DNA of 64,000 nucleotides from Paractinoplanes pyxinae (GCF_026626335.1 NZ_JAPNTZ010000001.1:310001-374000); one strand, 5' to 3'; counted from the stretch's first letter, positions 16,101 to 25,137 are shown. Notes: a model not told the origin generated them from the sequence alone. Made by a program: numbers and translations.

Positions 16101-17312
16101 ATGGACTCCGCTGACATCCGGGCGCCGCACCACGAGATGCCCACCTTCGGCCACCCGGATCTGCCGCCGGAGGGGATGGCGACCGCCGACGGCGACCCGG
16201 CGAGCACCCGCATGACCGGGCCGCGCAACCAGGTGCTGGAAAGCCAGTTCCCGAACGCGCTCACCGCGCCGGCCACCGACATCAGCACGCAGCCGTTCTT
16301 CTGGTCGTCGTTCAACATCTCGCCGCGCCGGCAGCAGCGCGGCGGCTGGGCCCGCGAGGTGACCCAGCAGGACTTCGCCATCTCGGACGAGATCGCCGGC
16401 GTCAACATGTACCTGGAGCCGGGCGGCATCCGCGAGCTGCACTGGCACCAGACCGCCGAATGGGCCTACATGAGCCGCGGGCGTTGCCGCATCACCACCC
16501 TCAGCCGGGAGGGCCTGCCCAGCGTCGAGGACGTCGAGAGCGGCGACCTGTGGTTCTTCCCGGCCGGGCTGCCGCACTCGCTGCAGGGCATGGGCCCCGA
16601 CGGCGCCGAGTTCGTGCTCGCCTTCGACGACGGCGAGCAGTCCGAGAGCAACACCCTGCTGCTCACCGACTGGTTCGCCCACACGCCGCCCGAGGTGCTG
16701 GCCAAGAACTTCGGCGTCGCCCAGGAGGCCTTCAAGGACATTCCGCTGCACAACCTGTGGATCTTCCCCGGCGACGAGCCCGGCGAGCTCGAGGCCGACC
16801 AGTCCGCGGCCGGGGTGGAGTGGGGCGCGACCAGCCCGGTCATCTTCCGGCTGTCCCGCTCCGAGGCCCGCTACGAGAACAGCGGCGGCAGCATCCGGAT
16901 CGCCGACAGCAGGAACTACCCGCTCACGACGGTGGCCGCGGCGCTCACGATCGTGCAGCCGGGCTCGATGCGCGAGCTGCACTGGCACCCCAACGCCGAC
17001 GAATGGCAGTACTACCTGCAGGGCTCGGGCCGCATGACCGTGTTCAACACCGGCCCGCACGCCAACACGACCGACTTCAAGGCGGGCGACGTCGGCCTGG
17101 TGCGCCGCAACCTGGGCCACTACGTCGAGAACACCGGCGACGAGCCGCTGATCTACCTCGAGACGTTCCGCAGCGAGCGCTACGAGGAGGTCTCGCTGGC
17201 CAACTGGCTCAGCCACCTGCCGCCGGCGCTGGTCTCGCAGCACCTCAACATCCCGGCCGACGTGCTCGCGACGTTCCCGCGCGGGGCCCAGGGGATCGTG
17301 CCTCTTCGATAG
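16101..17312 (+). CDS. oxdC: bicupin oxalate decarboxylase
   Basis: A 403-residue two-cupin enzyme; OxdC converts oxalate to formate and CO2 using Mn. The first cupin has RELHWHQTAEW (His114, His116, Glu120) and a later His in AGLPHS; the second has RELHWHPNADEW and GHYVEN. The lid loop reads SESNT, with Glu at the position that distinguishes decarboxylases from oxidases. No signal peptide, so probably cytoplasmic and useful in acid or oxalate tolerance. GAGGAGAA precedes the ATG. It is divergent from the Mn/Fe operon, and Mn dependence makes that adjacency worth noting, though shared control is only inference. Confidence 0.85.
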   Translation: MDSADIRAPHHEMPTFGHPDLPPEGMATADGDPASTRMTGPRNQVLESQFPNALTAPATDISTQPFFWSSFNISPRRQQRGGWAREVTQQDFAISDEIAGVNMYLEPGGIRELHWHQTAEWAYMSRGRCRITTLSREGLPSVEDVESGDLWFFPAGLPHSLQGMGPDGAEFVLAFDDGEQSESNTLLLTDWFAHTPPEVLAKNFGVAQEAFKDIPLHNLWIFPGDEPGELEADQSAAGVEWGATSPVIFRLSRSEARYENSGGSIRIADSRNYPLTTVAAALTIVQPGSMRELHWHPNADEWQYYLQGSGRMTVFNTGPHANTTDFKAGDVGLVRRNLGHYVENTGDEPLIYLETFRSERYEEVSLANWLSHLPPALVSQHLNIPADVLATFPRGAQGIVPLR

Positions 17313-17325
17313 CTATTGTGGGCCG

Positions 17326-19359
17326 ATGCGAAGCCCGCTGCGCCCCGGCGACCCACAGTCGCTCGGCGGTTACCAACTGCTGGCTCGGCTCGGCGAAGGC
17401 GGCATGGGGACGGTCTTCCTGGGGCGCCGGGACGACGGCTCGGCGGTCGCCATCAAGATGATCAAGCCCGAGTACGCGTGGGACGAGGAGTTCCGCGGCC
17501 GGTTCCGGAGCGAGGTCAGGCGGGCCCGCCAGGTGCCGCCGTTCTGCACGGCCGCGGTGCTCGACGCCGACCCCGACCACCCGACGCCGTACCTGGTGGT
17601 CGAGTACGTCGACGGGCCGAGCCTGGAGGAAGTGGTCACGCACGAGGGCCCCCTGGCCGACAGCCGCCTGCACGGCGTGGCGGTCGGGGTGGCCACCGCG
17701 CTGACCGCCATCCACGGGGCCGGCGTGATCCACCGCGACCTCAAGCCCCAGAACGTGTTGTTCGCGCTGGGCACGCCCAAGGTGATCGACTTCGGGATCG
17801 CGCGGGCGATCGAGGTGACCAGCCGGCACACGGCGCCGGACCACATGGTCGGCACGGTCGCGTACATGGCGCCGGAACGGTTCGACGACGCGCACCGGGA
17901 CATCACACCGGCGGCCGACGTCTTCGCTTGGGGCGCAGTTATCGCGTACGCGGGAACCGGGCGCACACCGTTCCGGGCCGACTCTCCGGTGGCCACCGCC
18001 GCCCGCATCCTGACCCAGCCGCCGGACCTGACCGGGCTGAGCGGGCCGCTGGCCGAACTGGTGGCGGTCGCCCTGGCCAAGGATCCGGACGACCGGCCGA
18101 CCGCGCCCGAACTGCTCAACCTGCTGCTGGCCCAGAACACCGGCGCGAGCGGGATCGGCCGTCCGCTGCGCGAGGCGGCGGAGGCGGCTCAGCTCTCGGG
18201 GCGGCACGTGTCGGGCGGTGGCCGGCGGCCGGTTGCCCCCGTGCGTCGCCGTACGCGGACGCTTGTCGCTGCCACCGCGGCGGCGGCGCTGGTGCTGGGC
18301 GGGGCCGGGCTGTACGGCCGCTACTCACGGGACGCTCCGGTCGAGTCGGCCCCACCGGCCCAGGCGGTCATGCCGGTGCCCGGTTCGGTCCGCGGTCCGT
18401 GGGTGGTCGACGCGCTCGTGCGGCCCGGCCAATGGCGGGCGTCCACCGACGCGTACGGCGCCAGTTGCTCTTTCCGGGACGGCCTGGCCATGACCACGCC
18501 CAGCTTCGCGACGACCTGCCCCGGTCCGGCCCAGACCTTCGCCGGCGACCAGTCGATCGCGGCCCGGGTCGCGGTCGGCGACGCCCGCTCCTGCGCGGAG
18601 ATCCAGTTCCGGTCGGCCGGCGAGGCCTCCTACTGGCTCGACCTGTGCCCGCGAACCGTGCGGCTGCGGCACGAGGGCGCCCTGCGCAACACCACGATCG
18701 GCGCCGCCGAGCAAGCCCTCTTCACGCCCGGCCAGAACCGCGACGTCCTGTTGAGCCTGCGCGACGAGGTGGCCACGGTGGCCGTCGACGGCCAGGTGGT
18801 GCTCGAGAAGAAGCTGACCGATCCGAGCCTGCTCGCGGGCAAGGTGGCCTTCGGTGTGGGCCCGGCCGACGAGGCCAAGGACCAGGACGTACGGGCGTCC
18901 GCGCACATCAGCCGGGCCGAGATCCGCCCGATCGGCGACCAGCCGTCCGCCCCGACGACGCTGGCCTTCACCGACGTGCGCACGGGCAGCACGAAGTCGA
19001 TCGTCAAGGTCCACGGCTACTACCCGAAGGCGAAATCCGTGGTGGTGGAGCCGGTGCTCTTCATGACCGGCGACGAGTACTGCCAGACGTTCAACCTCAA
19101 GGCGTCGCCCGAGAACCCGTGCGAGCAGGCCTGGCTGACCGAGGACAGCCGCATGACGGTCACCCTGCCGACCTCGGCCAACCCCACATTGACCAGTACG
19201 TTCGACGACCCCGGGCGCTGCGCCGAGGACCCGGTGACGGTCGGCACCTGCGCCATCACACCCACCCAGCTCTCCGAACGGCTCGGCAACAACGGCCTCG
19301 TCGAGGCCACCATCACCAACGGCACCATCACCGCGATGGCCGACGTGTACGTCCCATAA
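17326..19359 (+). CDS. receptor-type serine/threonine protein kinase
   Basis: A 677-residue kinase. Residues ~15-270 form a PknB-type catalytic domain: GEGGMGTVF, invariant Lys44 (VAIK), HRDLKPQN at 136-143, DFG at 155-157 and MAPERF. A membrane segment lies near residues 310-328. The ~345-residue ectodomain has no PASTA repeats; its middle resembles a concanavalin-like beta-sandwich and it contains several Cys. Active-site residues are intact, so activity is expected. It begins 13 bases after the oxalate decarboxylase stop and may be co-transcribed. The ligand is unknown. Confidence 0.85.
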   Translation: MRSPLRPGDPQSLGGYQLLARLGEGGMGTVFLGRRDDGSAVAIKMIKPEYAWDEEFRGRFRSEVRRARQVPPFCTAAVLDADPDHPTPYLVVEYVDGPSLEEVVTHEGPLADSRLHGVAVGVATALTAIHGAGVIHRDLKPQNVLFALGTPKVIDFGIARAIEVTSRHTAPDHMVGTVAYMAPERFDDAHRDITPAADVFAWGAVIAYAGTGRTPFRADSPVATAARILTQPPDLTGLSGPLAELVAVALAKDPDDRPTAPELLNLLLAQNTGASGIGRPLREAAEAAQLSGRHVSGGGRRPVAPVRRRTRTLVAATAAAALVLGGAGLYGRYSRDAPVESAPPAQAVMPVPGSVRGPWVVDALVRPGQWRASTDAYGASCSFRDGLAMTTPSFATTCPGPAQTFAGDQSIAARVAVGDARSCAEIQFRSAGEASYWLDLCPRTVRLRHEGALRNTTIGAAEQALFTPGQNRDVLLSLRDEVATVAVDGQVVLEKKLTDPSLLAGKVAFGVGPADEAKDQDVRASAHISRAEIRPIGDQPSAPTTLAFTDVRTGSTKSIVKVHGYYPKAKSVVVEPVLFMTGDEYCQTFNLKASPENPCEQAWLTEDSRMTVTLPTSANPTLTSTFDDPGRCAEDPVTVGTCAITPTQLSERLGNNGLVEATITNGTITAMADVYVP

Positions 19360-19485
19360 CGGCGCATCCGTCCCATGTGGATGATCTCTGCTCCTTACTT
19401 CGTGCCAACCGCCGGTTGCTCTCGGTAGGAGCGGGCCGGGAATCAATAGCGTCTCCCTCACCTCACAAGGGATGGGAGAACCCAA

Positions 19486-20469
19486 GTGCAGTTCAATCAA
19501 GTTCGTCGCCGGTCGGTGCTGGCGGCTGCCGTGGCCGGGATCGTGGCTGCCTCGTCCGCGGCCGGGCCCGCGTTCGCGGGGCCTGCGTCGGCCGCCGACG
19601 CGACCGGCAGCATCGCCGGCGTCGTCCGGGACACGCGCGGTGCGGTCGTGCCGGACGCGGTGATCGGGGTCTTCGCCGACCCGTCCAGCGACGCCGTGCA
19701 AGAGTTGCAGGCCGACAGCCGCGGCCGGTTCACGGTTTCCGGCCTGGAAGCGGGCGCCTACAAGGTGCGCGTCGGGCTGGGTGGTTGGTCGGAGTGGGCG
19801 CCGGGCCGGATCAGCAACCCGGACCAGGCGCGGACCTACCAGGTGCGGGCCAACCGGACCACCAACGCCAGCAGCGTCGTGACCGCGGCGGGCGTCATCG
19901 CCGGCCGGTTCTTCGGCCCCGACGGCAAGCCGGCCGCGGGCGCGTCCGTCAACATCACCAACGTCGACAACGCCTCGCAGCACGGCGGCGTCACCGCGGC
20001 CGACGGCACGTTCCGGATCCGGGTGCGGCCCGACCAGACGTTCATCGTCAACTACGCGGTCGGCCCGCTCGGCCAGTACGTGCCCCACACGTTCGACCCG
20101 GCCCAGGCCAAGCGCTTCTTCGTGCGGTCGGGCCAGACCGTCCGCGTGACCGACCGGGCGGCCGCCCTGGCCGGCATCTCCGGCCGCCTGACCGACGCCG
20201 CGGGGGCGCCGGCCCGGGGCGTGTACGTCAGCTTCATCAACGTCGACACGATCAACCAGTCCGACACCAACACCGACGCCGACGGCCGCTTCGACTTCAG
20301 CGGGCTGCTGGAGCCGGGCCGCTACAAGGTTCGCTTCAGCGACGGTGACAACCGGCAGTACGCGCACCAGAAGCTCGACTACGACTCGGCCGACATCATC
20401 ACGGTGGCGTCGGGCGAGACCGCCGAGGTGAACGACCAGCTCCTGTGGGTCGTCGCCCCGCAGCAGTAG
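19486..20469 (+). CDS. secreted carboxypeptidase-regulatory-like repeat protein
   Basis: A 327-residue exported protein. The signal sequence (RRRSVLAAAVAGIVAASSA, cleavage near residue 36) is followed by three tandem Ig-like carboxypeptidase-regulatory/CnaB-type domains at about 40-115, 125-200 and 215-320, each with the pattern GxIxGxVxDxxG...ADGRF...LxxGxYKVRF. There is no LPxTG or C-terminal anchor, so it is probably released or held non-covalently. The start is GTG with GGGAGA seven bases upstream. Such domains act as structural stalks; no enzymatic residues are visible. Confidence 0.75.
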   Translation: MQFNQVRRRSVLAAAVAGIVAASSAAGPAFAGPASAADATGSIAGVVRDTRGAVVPDAVIGVFADPSSDAVQELQADSRGRFTVSGLEAGAYKVRVGLGGWSEWAPGRISNPDQARTYQVRANRTTNASSVVTAAGVIAGRFFGPDGKPAAGASVNITNVDNASQHGGVTAADGTFRIRVRPDQTFIVNYAVGPLGQYVPHTFDPAQAKRFFVRSGQTVRVTDRAAALAGISGRLTDAAGAPARGVYVSFINVDTINQSDTNTDADGRFDFSGLLEPGRYKVRFSDGDNRQYAHQKLDYDSADIITVASGETAEVNDQLLWVVAPQQ

Positions 20470-20486
20470 TCGCGCACCGAAACAAC

Positions 20487-20521
20487 GAGCCGCCCCGGAC
20501 GCCAACCGTCCGGGGCGGCTC
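20487..20521 (+). terminator. strong terminator hairpin
   Basis: A perfect 15-bp stem (GAGCCGCCCCGGACG with its complement) around loop CCAAC starts 17 bases after the stop codon of the Ig-like repeat protein. It should act in both directions between the convergent genes. Confidence 0.85.
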
Positions 20522-20524
20522 GCC

Positions 20525-20614
20525 GTGTGGTGGCTCGCCGTGTGGCGGTTCTCCGTGTGGCGGTTCTCCGTGTGGCGGCGCTCCACGCGGCGGTTCTCCA
20601 CGCGGTGGCTCGCG
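20525..20614. repeat. six tandem 15-bp repeats
   Basis: Six 15-bp units with consensus GTGTGGCGGTTCTCC (units at 20525, 20540, 20555, 20570, 20585 and 20600). Units 2 and 3 are identical; units 5 and 6 start ACGCGG. They follow the terminator directly in the convergent intergenic region. In one frame they would read as repeated Gly-Gly-Ser-Pro-Cys, but there is no sign of a real gene, so I treat them as a non-coding minisatellite. Confidence 0.85.
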
Positions 20615-20627
20615 AGCCGCGACGGCC

Positions 20628-20693
20628 GTACATGTTGATTGGATGCATGTACATGTTGATTGTGTGTATCAACATGTACGAGTCGTCAACATG
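20628..20693. repeat. AT-rich direct and inverted repeats (GTACATGTTGAT)
   Basis: GTACATGTTGAT occurs at 20628-20639 and again at 20649-20660, exactly 21 bp apart. Its perfect inverse ATCAACATGTAC follows at 20668-20679, and a partial inverse (GTCAACATG) lies near 20685. The second and third copies form a 12-bp hairpin with a 7-base loop. The block is AT-rich in very GC-rich surroundings and lies between convergent genes, so it could be a bidirectional terminator or the binding site of an unknown protein. Confidence 0.8.
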
Positions 20694-20705
20694 AGGCCGG
20701 TGGGC

Positions 20706-21779
20706 TCAGCCCGGTGACGGCGCGCCGCTCCGGACGTCGGCGGGCAGCGGGCGCTTGTCGGGCAGCAGGCCCTGAAGCGCCTTGTGGAGAACCAGTCCGA
20801 CCGGGACGGCCAGGATGACGAGCAGGATGTCCTCGTCGGCGGTGTTGATCGGTGGGTTGCCGGCGAATGCGGTGAACGGCTTGCCGGTCTGCCAGACGAT
20901 GCTGAGCAGGGTGAGCGGCAGCAGCACGAGCGGCACCATGACGGCAGTGATGGCCGCGGCAGCCGCGTGGTCCCGCAGGCGTTGCCGGGTGTGCGGCCGG
21001 CTGAGCGCGACGACGATGACCACCAGCACCACGAGGTACGCGAACGTCGCGAAGGCCCGGCCCGTGGTCGGCTGCGGGGATGCGAACCGGATAAGCCAGG
21101 GCACCGCCGCGACGAGCAGAGCCGGGGCCAACATTCGCTGGCGGAACGATCCAGCCGCGTGCACGGCCGTGGCCACCGCGACCAGGGCGAGCAGGAAAGC
21201 GACCGTGGCCGCGCCCGAGGTGAGCTCCGGCTCCGTGTCGGTCGGCGACTCGACGCCTGCCACCAAACCAGACGCAACGGCGGCAACGACCGCCACCGCC
21301 CGCAGCACACCCGGCCGCCATCCGCCCGCCCCGGCTTTCGCGGTCGCGTTAGCACTCGGGTTGATGTTCGCGGTCGCGCTGGCACTCGGGCCGGCATCTG
21401 TGGTCGGGCCGAGGTTCGCGATGGGGCCGGTGCTGGCGACCGTGCAGTAGAACAGGACCGCGGTGATGGCCAGGGTGGTGGCGTGGGGGAGGTGGTCGTA
21501 GCGGTCCAGGGCGACGTCGGTGGTCAGCCAGAGGGCGCCGGCGACGGTCATGGCTCGTAGGGCCTGGCGGGTGCCGCCGGCCTGGGCGATTGCCGCCAGG
21601 ACGAGGGCCAGCAGCGCGCCCCAGCGCAGCTCGCGGAGCCAGTAGGTGTTGTTCTCGGCGTAGCCGTCCGGGCCGGGCTCGCTCAGGGGCTGCAGCTCGA
21701 TGACTCCGTAGACCCACGCCGCGGCCGACACGACTGCCAGCGTCAGCAGGGCGAGGCGGCTCGGCGTCACTCTGACCAT
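20706..21779 (-). CDS. polytopic membrane protein, unknown function
   Basis: Not recognised. A 357-residue integral membrane protein with about nine hydrophobic segments. Between segments 4 and 5 there is an extracytoplasmic-looking linker of low-complexity Gly/Ala/Ser/Thr/Asn repeats (SASATANINPSANATAKA), which seems to have grown by short duplications. After the last helix is a short polar tail. The start is ATG at 21779. It stands alone and is convergent with the secreted repeat protein. Confidence 0.6.
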   Translation of the reverse strand: MVRVTPSRLALLTLAVVSAAAWVYGVIELQPLSEPGPDGYAENNTYWLRELRWGALLALVLAAIAQAGGTRQALRAMTVAGALWLTTDVALDRYDHLPHATTLAITAVLFYCTVASTGPIANLGPTTDAGPSASATANINPSANATAKAGAGGWRPGVLRAVAVVAAVASGLVAGVESPTDTEPELTSGAATVAFLLALVAVATAVHAAGSFRQRMLAPALLVAAVPWLIRFASPQPTTGRAFATFAYLVVLVVIVVALSRPHTRQRLRDHAAAAAITAVMVPLVLLPLTLLSIVWQTGKPFTAFAGNPPINTADEDILLVILAVPVGLVLHKALQGLLPDKRPLPADVRSGAPSPG

Positions 21780-21864
21780 GGCGGCACGCTACACGGGCCG
21801 AGCCACCACGCGCGGGTGTTGGTGGGGAGGGCGGCCTGTTGAGTGAGCGCGTCTCGTGGTCGCG

Positions 21865-22926
21865 TCAGTCGTTGCCGGCGAAGGCGCCCAATCGCTCGAT
21901 CGCCCACGACAGGACGATGTCTCGTAGGGCGGCCGCGTCGTCGTCGCCGTACAAGTCAAGGTTCTTGACTTGGTGGAAGTGGCGGATCAGTGCCTCGTCG
22001 GCGTCGATCGGCACGTCGGCTGGGCGTAGTGGCAGGTGGGGGAAGGCGGCCACATACGCGGGGTCGCGTCGTAGCGGGCGGGCGCCGGGGAACTCGCGGG
22101 CGGGTGGCAGGCCGAGGACGACGGCCCGGTTGTAGGCGGTCCGGGCTTGCTCGCCGTCGGCCGGGACGCCCTCCTCGACCGTGACGCGTACGGGACGCAA
22201 GCCGAAGTTGCTGCAGTTGGACAGGTCGTCGCCGCATACGTTGGGCACTGCCAGCACGTCGATCAGGGCGACCAGCTCGATGTGGTCGCCGGGGCGGGCG
22301 ACGTTGCGCCGGATCACGGGCTCGCCGTCGGGGCCGGGGGCGGTGTGCATGAACAGGTTCAGCGACTCGTGCAGGTCCCACGGGTCGAGGCCGTACTCGC
22401 GCTGGGCCTCGTTCTGGATCTCCTGGCAGTTCGTGCGGTCGTGCAGGCCGAAGAAGGCGCTGTAGATCAGCCGGCTGCAGAACGGGAACTGCGTGTCGGT
22501 GGTGGCCGTGCCGCCGATGATGGCCATGATCGGGCGCTCCCACGGCGCGTTCGACCACAGCACGTCGCCCGGTCCCGGGTGCAGGCCCTGCATTCCCCGC
22601 GTACGCCCGACGTGGAGCCGTTCTCGGGCATCGTGCAGCGAGAACACGTTCAGGTCGACGCACTGGTGCCCCTCGACCTGCGTTATCCGCACGACCCGGC
22701 CCGCGGCCACCTCGAACGCCTTGCCGGTGCCCGGCTCGAGAATGTGCTCTTCCACAGCCGTACGCGTCTCGGGAACGACCGAAGGCGCGGCGGGCATCGG
22801 AGAAGGAGCGGTCGCCTCACGAAGCGCCGCGCGCACCAGATCGCCCAGATCACCGAGGTGCTCGTCGCGCTCGACGACCGTACGCAGGAATTGGTTTTGC
22901 TGGTGGTTGAGGCGGAGCGTGATCAC
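21865..22926 (-). CDS. DUF1989 (urea carboxylase-associated) protein with N-terminal RHH-like segment
   Basis: A 353-residue protein. Residues ~60-300 are a DUF1989 domain of the kind found in urea-carboxylase-associated proteins (EGHQCVDLNVFSLHDARERL, CSRLIYSAFFGLHDRTNCQE, NLFMHT, CGDDLSNCSNFG). These conserved His, Cys and Asp positions fit a metal-binding cupin-like fold. Residues 1-38 read as a ribbon-helix-helix motif (ITLRLNHQQNQFL then GDLVRAALREA), an unusual addition. I chose GTG at 22926 because it overlaps the permease stop (GTGA) and starts the RHH strand; longer upstream frames are compositionally poor. Coupling to an NCS2 permease suggests purine, ureide or urea nitrogen use. 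Confidence 0.75.
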   Translation of the reverse strand: MITLRLNHQQNQFLRTVVERDEHLGDLGDLVRAALREATAPSPMPAAPSVVPETRTAVEEHILEPGTGKAFEVAAGRVVRITQVEGHQCVDLNVFSLHDARERLHVGRTRGMQGLHPGPGDVLWSNAPWERPIMAIIGGTATTDTQFPFCSRLIYSAFFGLHDRTNCQEIQNEAQREYGLDPWDLHESLNLFMHTAPGPDGEPVIRRNVARPGDHIELVALIDVLAVPNVCGDDLSNCSNFGLRPVRVTVEEGVPADGEQARTAYNRAVVLGLPPAREFPGARPLRRDPAYVAAFPHLPLRPADVPIDADEALIRHFHQVKNLDLYGDDDAAALRDIVLSWAIERLGAFAGND

Positions 22927-24257
22927 CGGCGGGCCAGCCAGGGGCGCAGGCCGTAGTTGACGCCGGCGTTGAGCAGGATGAGCAGCACCGCGCCGAACAT
23001 CATCGGGGTCGTGACCAGCGCCCGCACCCACTCCGGCATGGTCGCGACCAGCCCCTCGGGCAGCCACTGACCGCCCAGCGCGAGGATGAACGCGGTGCCG
23101 GCCACCGTGATGTTCAGGTCGTCCCAGTCCACCGTGCTCATCATCTGGACGCCGGCCATCGCGATGATGCCGAACAGCACCGTTGACGCGGCGGCCAGCA
23201 CCGCCCCCGGCAGCCCGGCCACGAAGGTGCTGAACATGGGCAGGAAGGCCAGCGCGATCGCGATGAACCCGGCCGTCATCGTGACGAACCGGCTGCCGAT
23301 CCGGGTCACGCGGACGATGCCGGCGTTCTCCGGGTACGAGGCCGTGCCTATGCCGCCGAAGAGGGCGCCCACCACCGAGCCCGCGTACTCGGTGAACAGG
23401 CCGCGGTTGATGCGCTCACGCGACAATTCCGTGTTGCCCCAGCGCGACACGAGCGTGTACATGCCGACCGCCTCGGCGCTCGACTCGAGGAACGCGAGCA
23501 GCATGAGCAGGACGGCCGGCCAGGCCACGGCGAATCCGAACGGCAGGAACGAGGGCGGCCCGACGAACGACACCCCCGACAGGTCGGGCACGCTCCACAG
23601 CCCGGTAACCGCAGCCAGCACCGACCCGACCACCATGCCGATGATCACCGCGGCCCGGCGGATCAGCGTCGAACCGCCGAACAGCAGGCAGGCCACCACG
23701 GTGAGCAGGGTGGCCAGCCCGATCCAGAACAGGTCCCAGCCGTACCCGGGCTGGCCCTCGGTCCCGAACCAGCCGGGCAGCCCCAGCGTGGCCAGCTGGG
23801 CGCCGATGATCAGGCAGATCGTGCCGTACACCAGCGGATCGGTGGCGAAGCGCAGGAAGTGGATCAGCACCCCGAACCGCCCGATCGGAATGGTGAGCAC
23901 CATGAAGATCAACCCGGCCACGACCATCGACCCGAAGGCCGCGTCGAGCCCGTACGTCGCACCCGCCGCCAGCAGGGCGGCGAAGAACGCGGCGGTCGGC
24001 CCCTGGACGATCGGCAGCCGCACGATCCGGCTCGACTGCAGCACGGTGACGACGCCGGCCAGCAGGAACGAGGCCTGGATCATGCGGCTGACATCCCCGG
24101 TGGCCAGCCCGAGGGTGAGCCCGATCAGCACCGGGAAGACCCAGATGGCGGACAGCGTCAACAGATGCTGCACCGCGAACAGCGCGAGCTTGGGCGGCGG
24201 GACGCGCTCGTCGAACCCGACGTCCAGAATGGACCCGCGATCGGTTTCTACATCCAC
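22923..24257 (-). CDS. NCS2 family nucleobase (xanthine/uracil-type) permease
   Basis: A 444-residue transporter with about 12-14 membrane segments. Family features are the early FAVQHLL motif, the ESSAEAVGMY helix and the NCS2 signature PENAGIVRVTRIGSR. These proteins import purines or pyrimidines with H+ or Na+; the exact substrate cannot be told. The start is GTG at 24257 with a weak ribosome site. The last bases overlap the start of the DUF1989 gene, so the two are one transcription unit, likely for nucleobase or ureide uptake and use. Confidence 0.85.
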   Translation of the reverse strand: MDVETDRGSILDVGFDERVPPPKLALFAVQHLLTLSAIWVFPVLIGLTLGLATGDVSRMIQASFLLAGVVTVLQSSRIVRLPIVQGPTAAFFAALLAAGATYGLDAAFGSMVVAGLIFMVLTIPIGRFGVLIHFLRFATDPLVYGTICLIIGAQLATLGLPGWFGTEGQPGYGWDLFWIGLATLLTVVACLLFGGSTLIRRAAVIIGMVVGSVLAAVTGLWSVPDLSGVSFVGPPSFLPFGFAVAWPAVLLMLLAFLESSAEAVGMYTLVSRWGNTELSRERINRGLFTEYAGSVVGALFGGIGTASYPENAGIVRVTRIGSRFVTMTAGFIAIALAFLPMFSTFVAGLPGAVLAAASTVLFGIIAMAGVQMMSTVDWDDLNITVAGTAFILALGGQWLPEGLVATMPEWVRALVTTPMMFGAVLLILLNAGVNYGLRPWLARR

Positions 24258-24297
24258 ATCTATGGATGCTAGGGCGTCGGCCGCGAAGCGGGAACCG

Positions 24298-25101
24298 TCA
24301 GACGACGTCCCCGTCGATCACCCGGGGGTCCGGCTTCGTGAGGCTCAGGCTCGCGAGGTGCTTCTTCAGCCGGTTGGCCATCGGGAGGAAGGTGGCCAGG
24401 GTGAGCCCGCCCGACACGACCGCTCCGACGAGCGGGATAGCCTTGGAGACCGTCTTGGCGAAGGTCTGCTTGGTCATCTCGACGCCGACGTACGCGGCAA
24501 CCTTCCTCACGATCGGATAGACCACACCCTGGGTGAGCGCCTTCTGCGGCAGCCTCCGGGCCATCGTCTTGGACAATTCGGCCGCGACCTTTCCCACGGC
24601 CGCGTTGGCCGACTGGGTACCGAACATCACGCCGACGAAAAGAGTGAGCACGCCCTTGGTCGCGTCGTCGAGTTCGTCGCTGTCGTCGTCGAGCAGATCG
24701 GGCCAGCCGTACAGATACGCGAGCTTCTGCGCGATCCGCAGCATGTGGCCGAAATACTGCGCCATGTCGGCCGGCACGGTGGCCGGCAGGAAGAGCAGAC
24801 CGGGGATCCCGGCCGCGGCCGACAGCGCGCTGACCTTGGCCGTCTCGTACCGGATGGACTCGTTGGCCGCGCGATCGAGAATGTCGGCGGCAATGCCGGC
24901 CGCGGCCGGAGTTTCGTCGATCGCCCGCTGAATGTCGTCGGCCGAGCAGAATCGACTCAAGGCGCTCCGGAGATATTCCGTCCGATTGATGCGTACGCCG
25001 GGCAATTTGGCCGCGCCCGCCAGCAGTGCGGTGAATGTCGAATCCGGGCTTTCGGTCAATTCTTTCGCGCTCACGGCAAGAACGTACAGCAGACCCTGCA
25101 T
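24298..25101 (-). CDS. EcsC-like protein
   Basis: A 267-residue protein resembling the EcsC family: a central amphipathic hydrophobic part (AAGIPGLLFLPATVPADMAQ, then LAYLYGWPDL) and a C-terminal part with VGVEMTKQTFAKTVSKAIPL and GAVVSGGLTLATF. EcsC proteins are of poorly defined function and often membrane-associated. The ATG at 25101 and a GTG at 25074 (VSAKELTES) are both possible starts; neither has a good ribosome site. It stands alone between the MFS gene and the permease, all on the same strand. Family assignment is from pattern only. Confidence 0.55.
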   Translation of the reverse strand: MQGLLYVLAVSAKELTESPDSTFTALLAGAAKLPGVRINRTEYLRSALSRFCSADDIQRAIDETPAAAGIAADILDRAANESIRYETAKVSALSAAAGIPGLLFLPATVPADMAQYFGHMLRIAQKLAYLYGWPDLLDDDSDELDDATKGVLTLFVGVMFGTQSANAAVGKVAAELSKTMARRLPQKALTQGVVYPIVRKVAAYVGVEMTKQTFAKTVSKAIPLVGAVVSGGLTLATFLPMANRLKKHLASLSLTKPDPRVIDGDVV

Positions 25102-25137
25102 GCGAGCGGTGTCGGCGCGAACGGGAGAAAGGGGCGG

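Noticed and set aside
17316..20348. Open frame of ~1000 codons overlapping the kinase and Ig-like-repeat genes
   Set aside because: The product is Arg/Gly/Pro/Ala low-complexity, as expected for an off-frame reading of high-GC genes; the overlapping frames carry clear kinase and signal-peptide features.
20525..20614. CRISPR-like array
   Set aside because: The repeats are contiguous 15-mers with no spacers and no cas genes nearby.
20445..20717. Small frame encoding Gly-Gly-Ser-Pro-Cys repeats
   Set aside because: It starts inside the preceding gene, runs through a terminator and a minisatellite, and has no ribosome site of its own; the repeat is better explained as non-coding.
21865..22926. 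Toxin-antitoxin module suggested by the RHH segment
   Set aside because: The RHH is fused to a DUF1989 domain and coupled to a permease; no toxin gene is adjacent.
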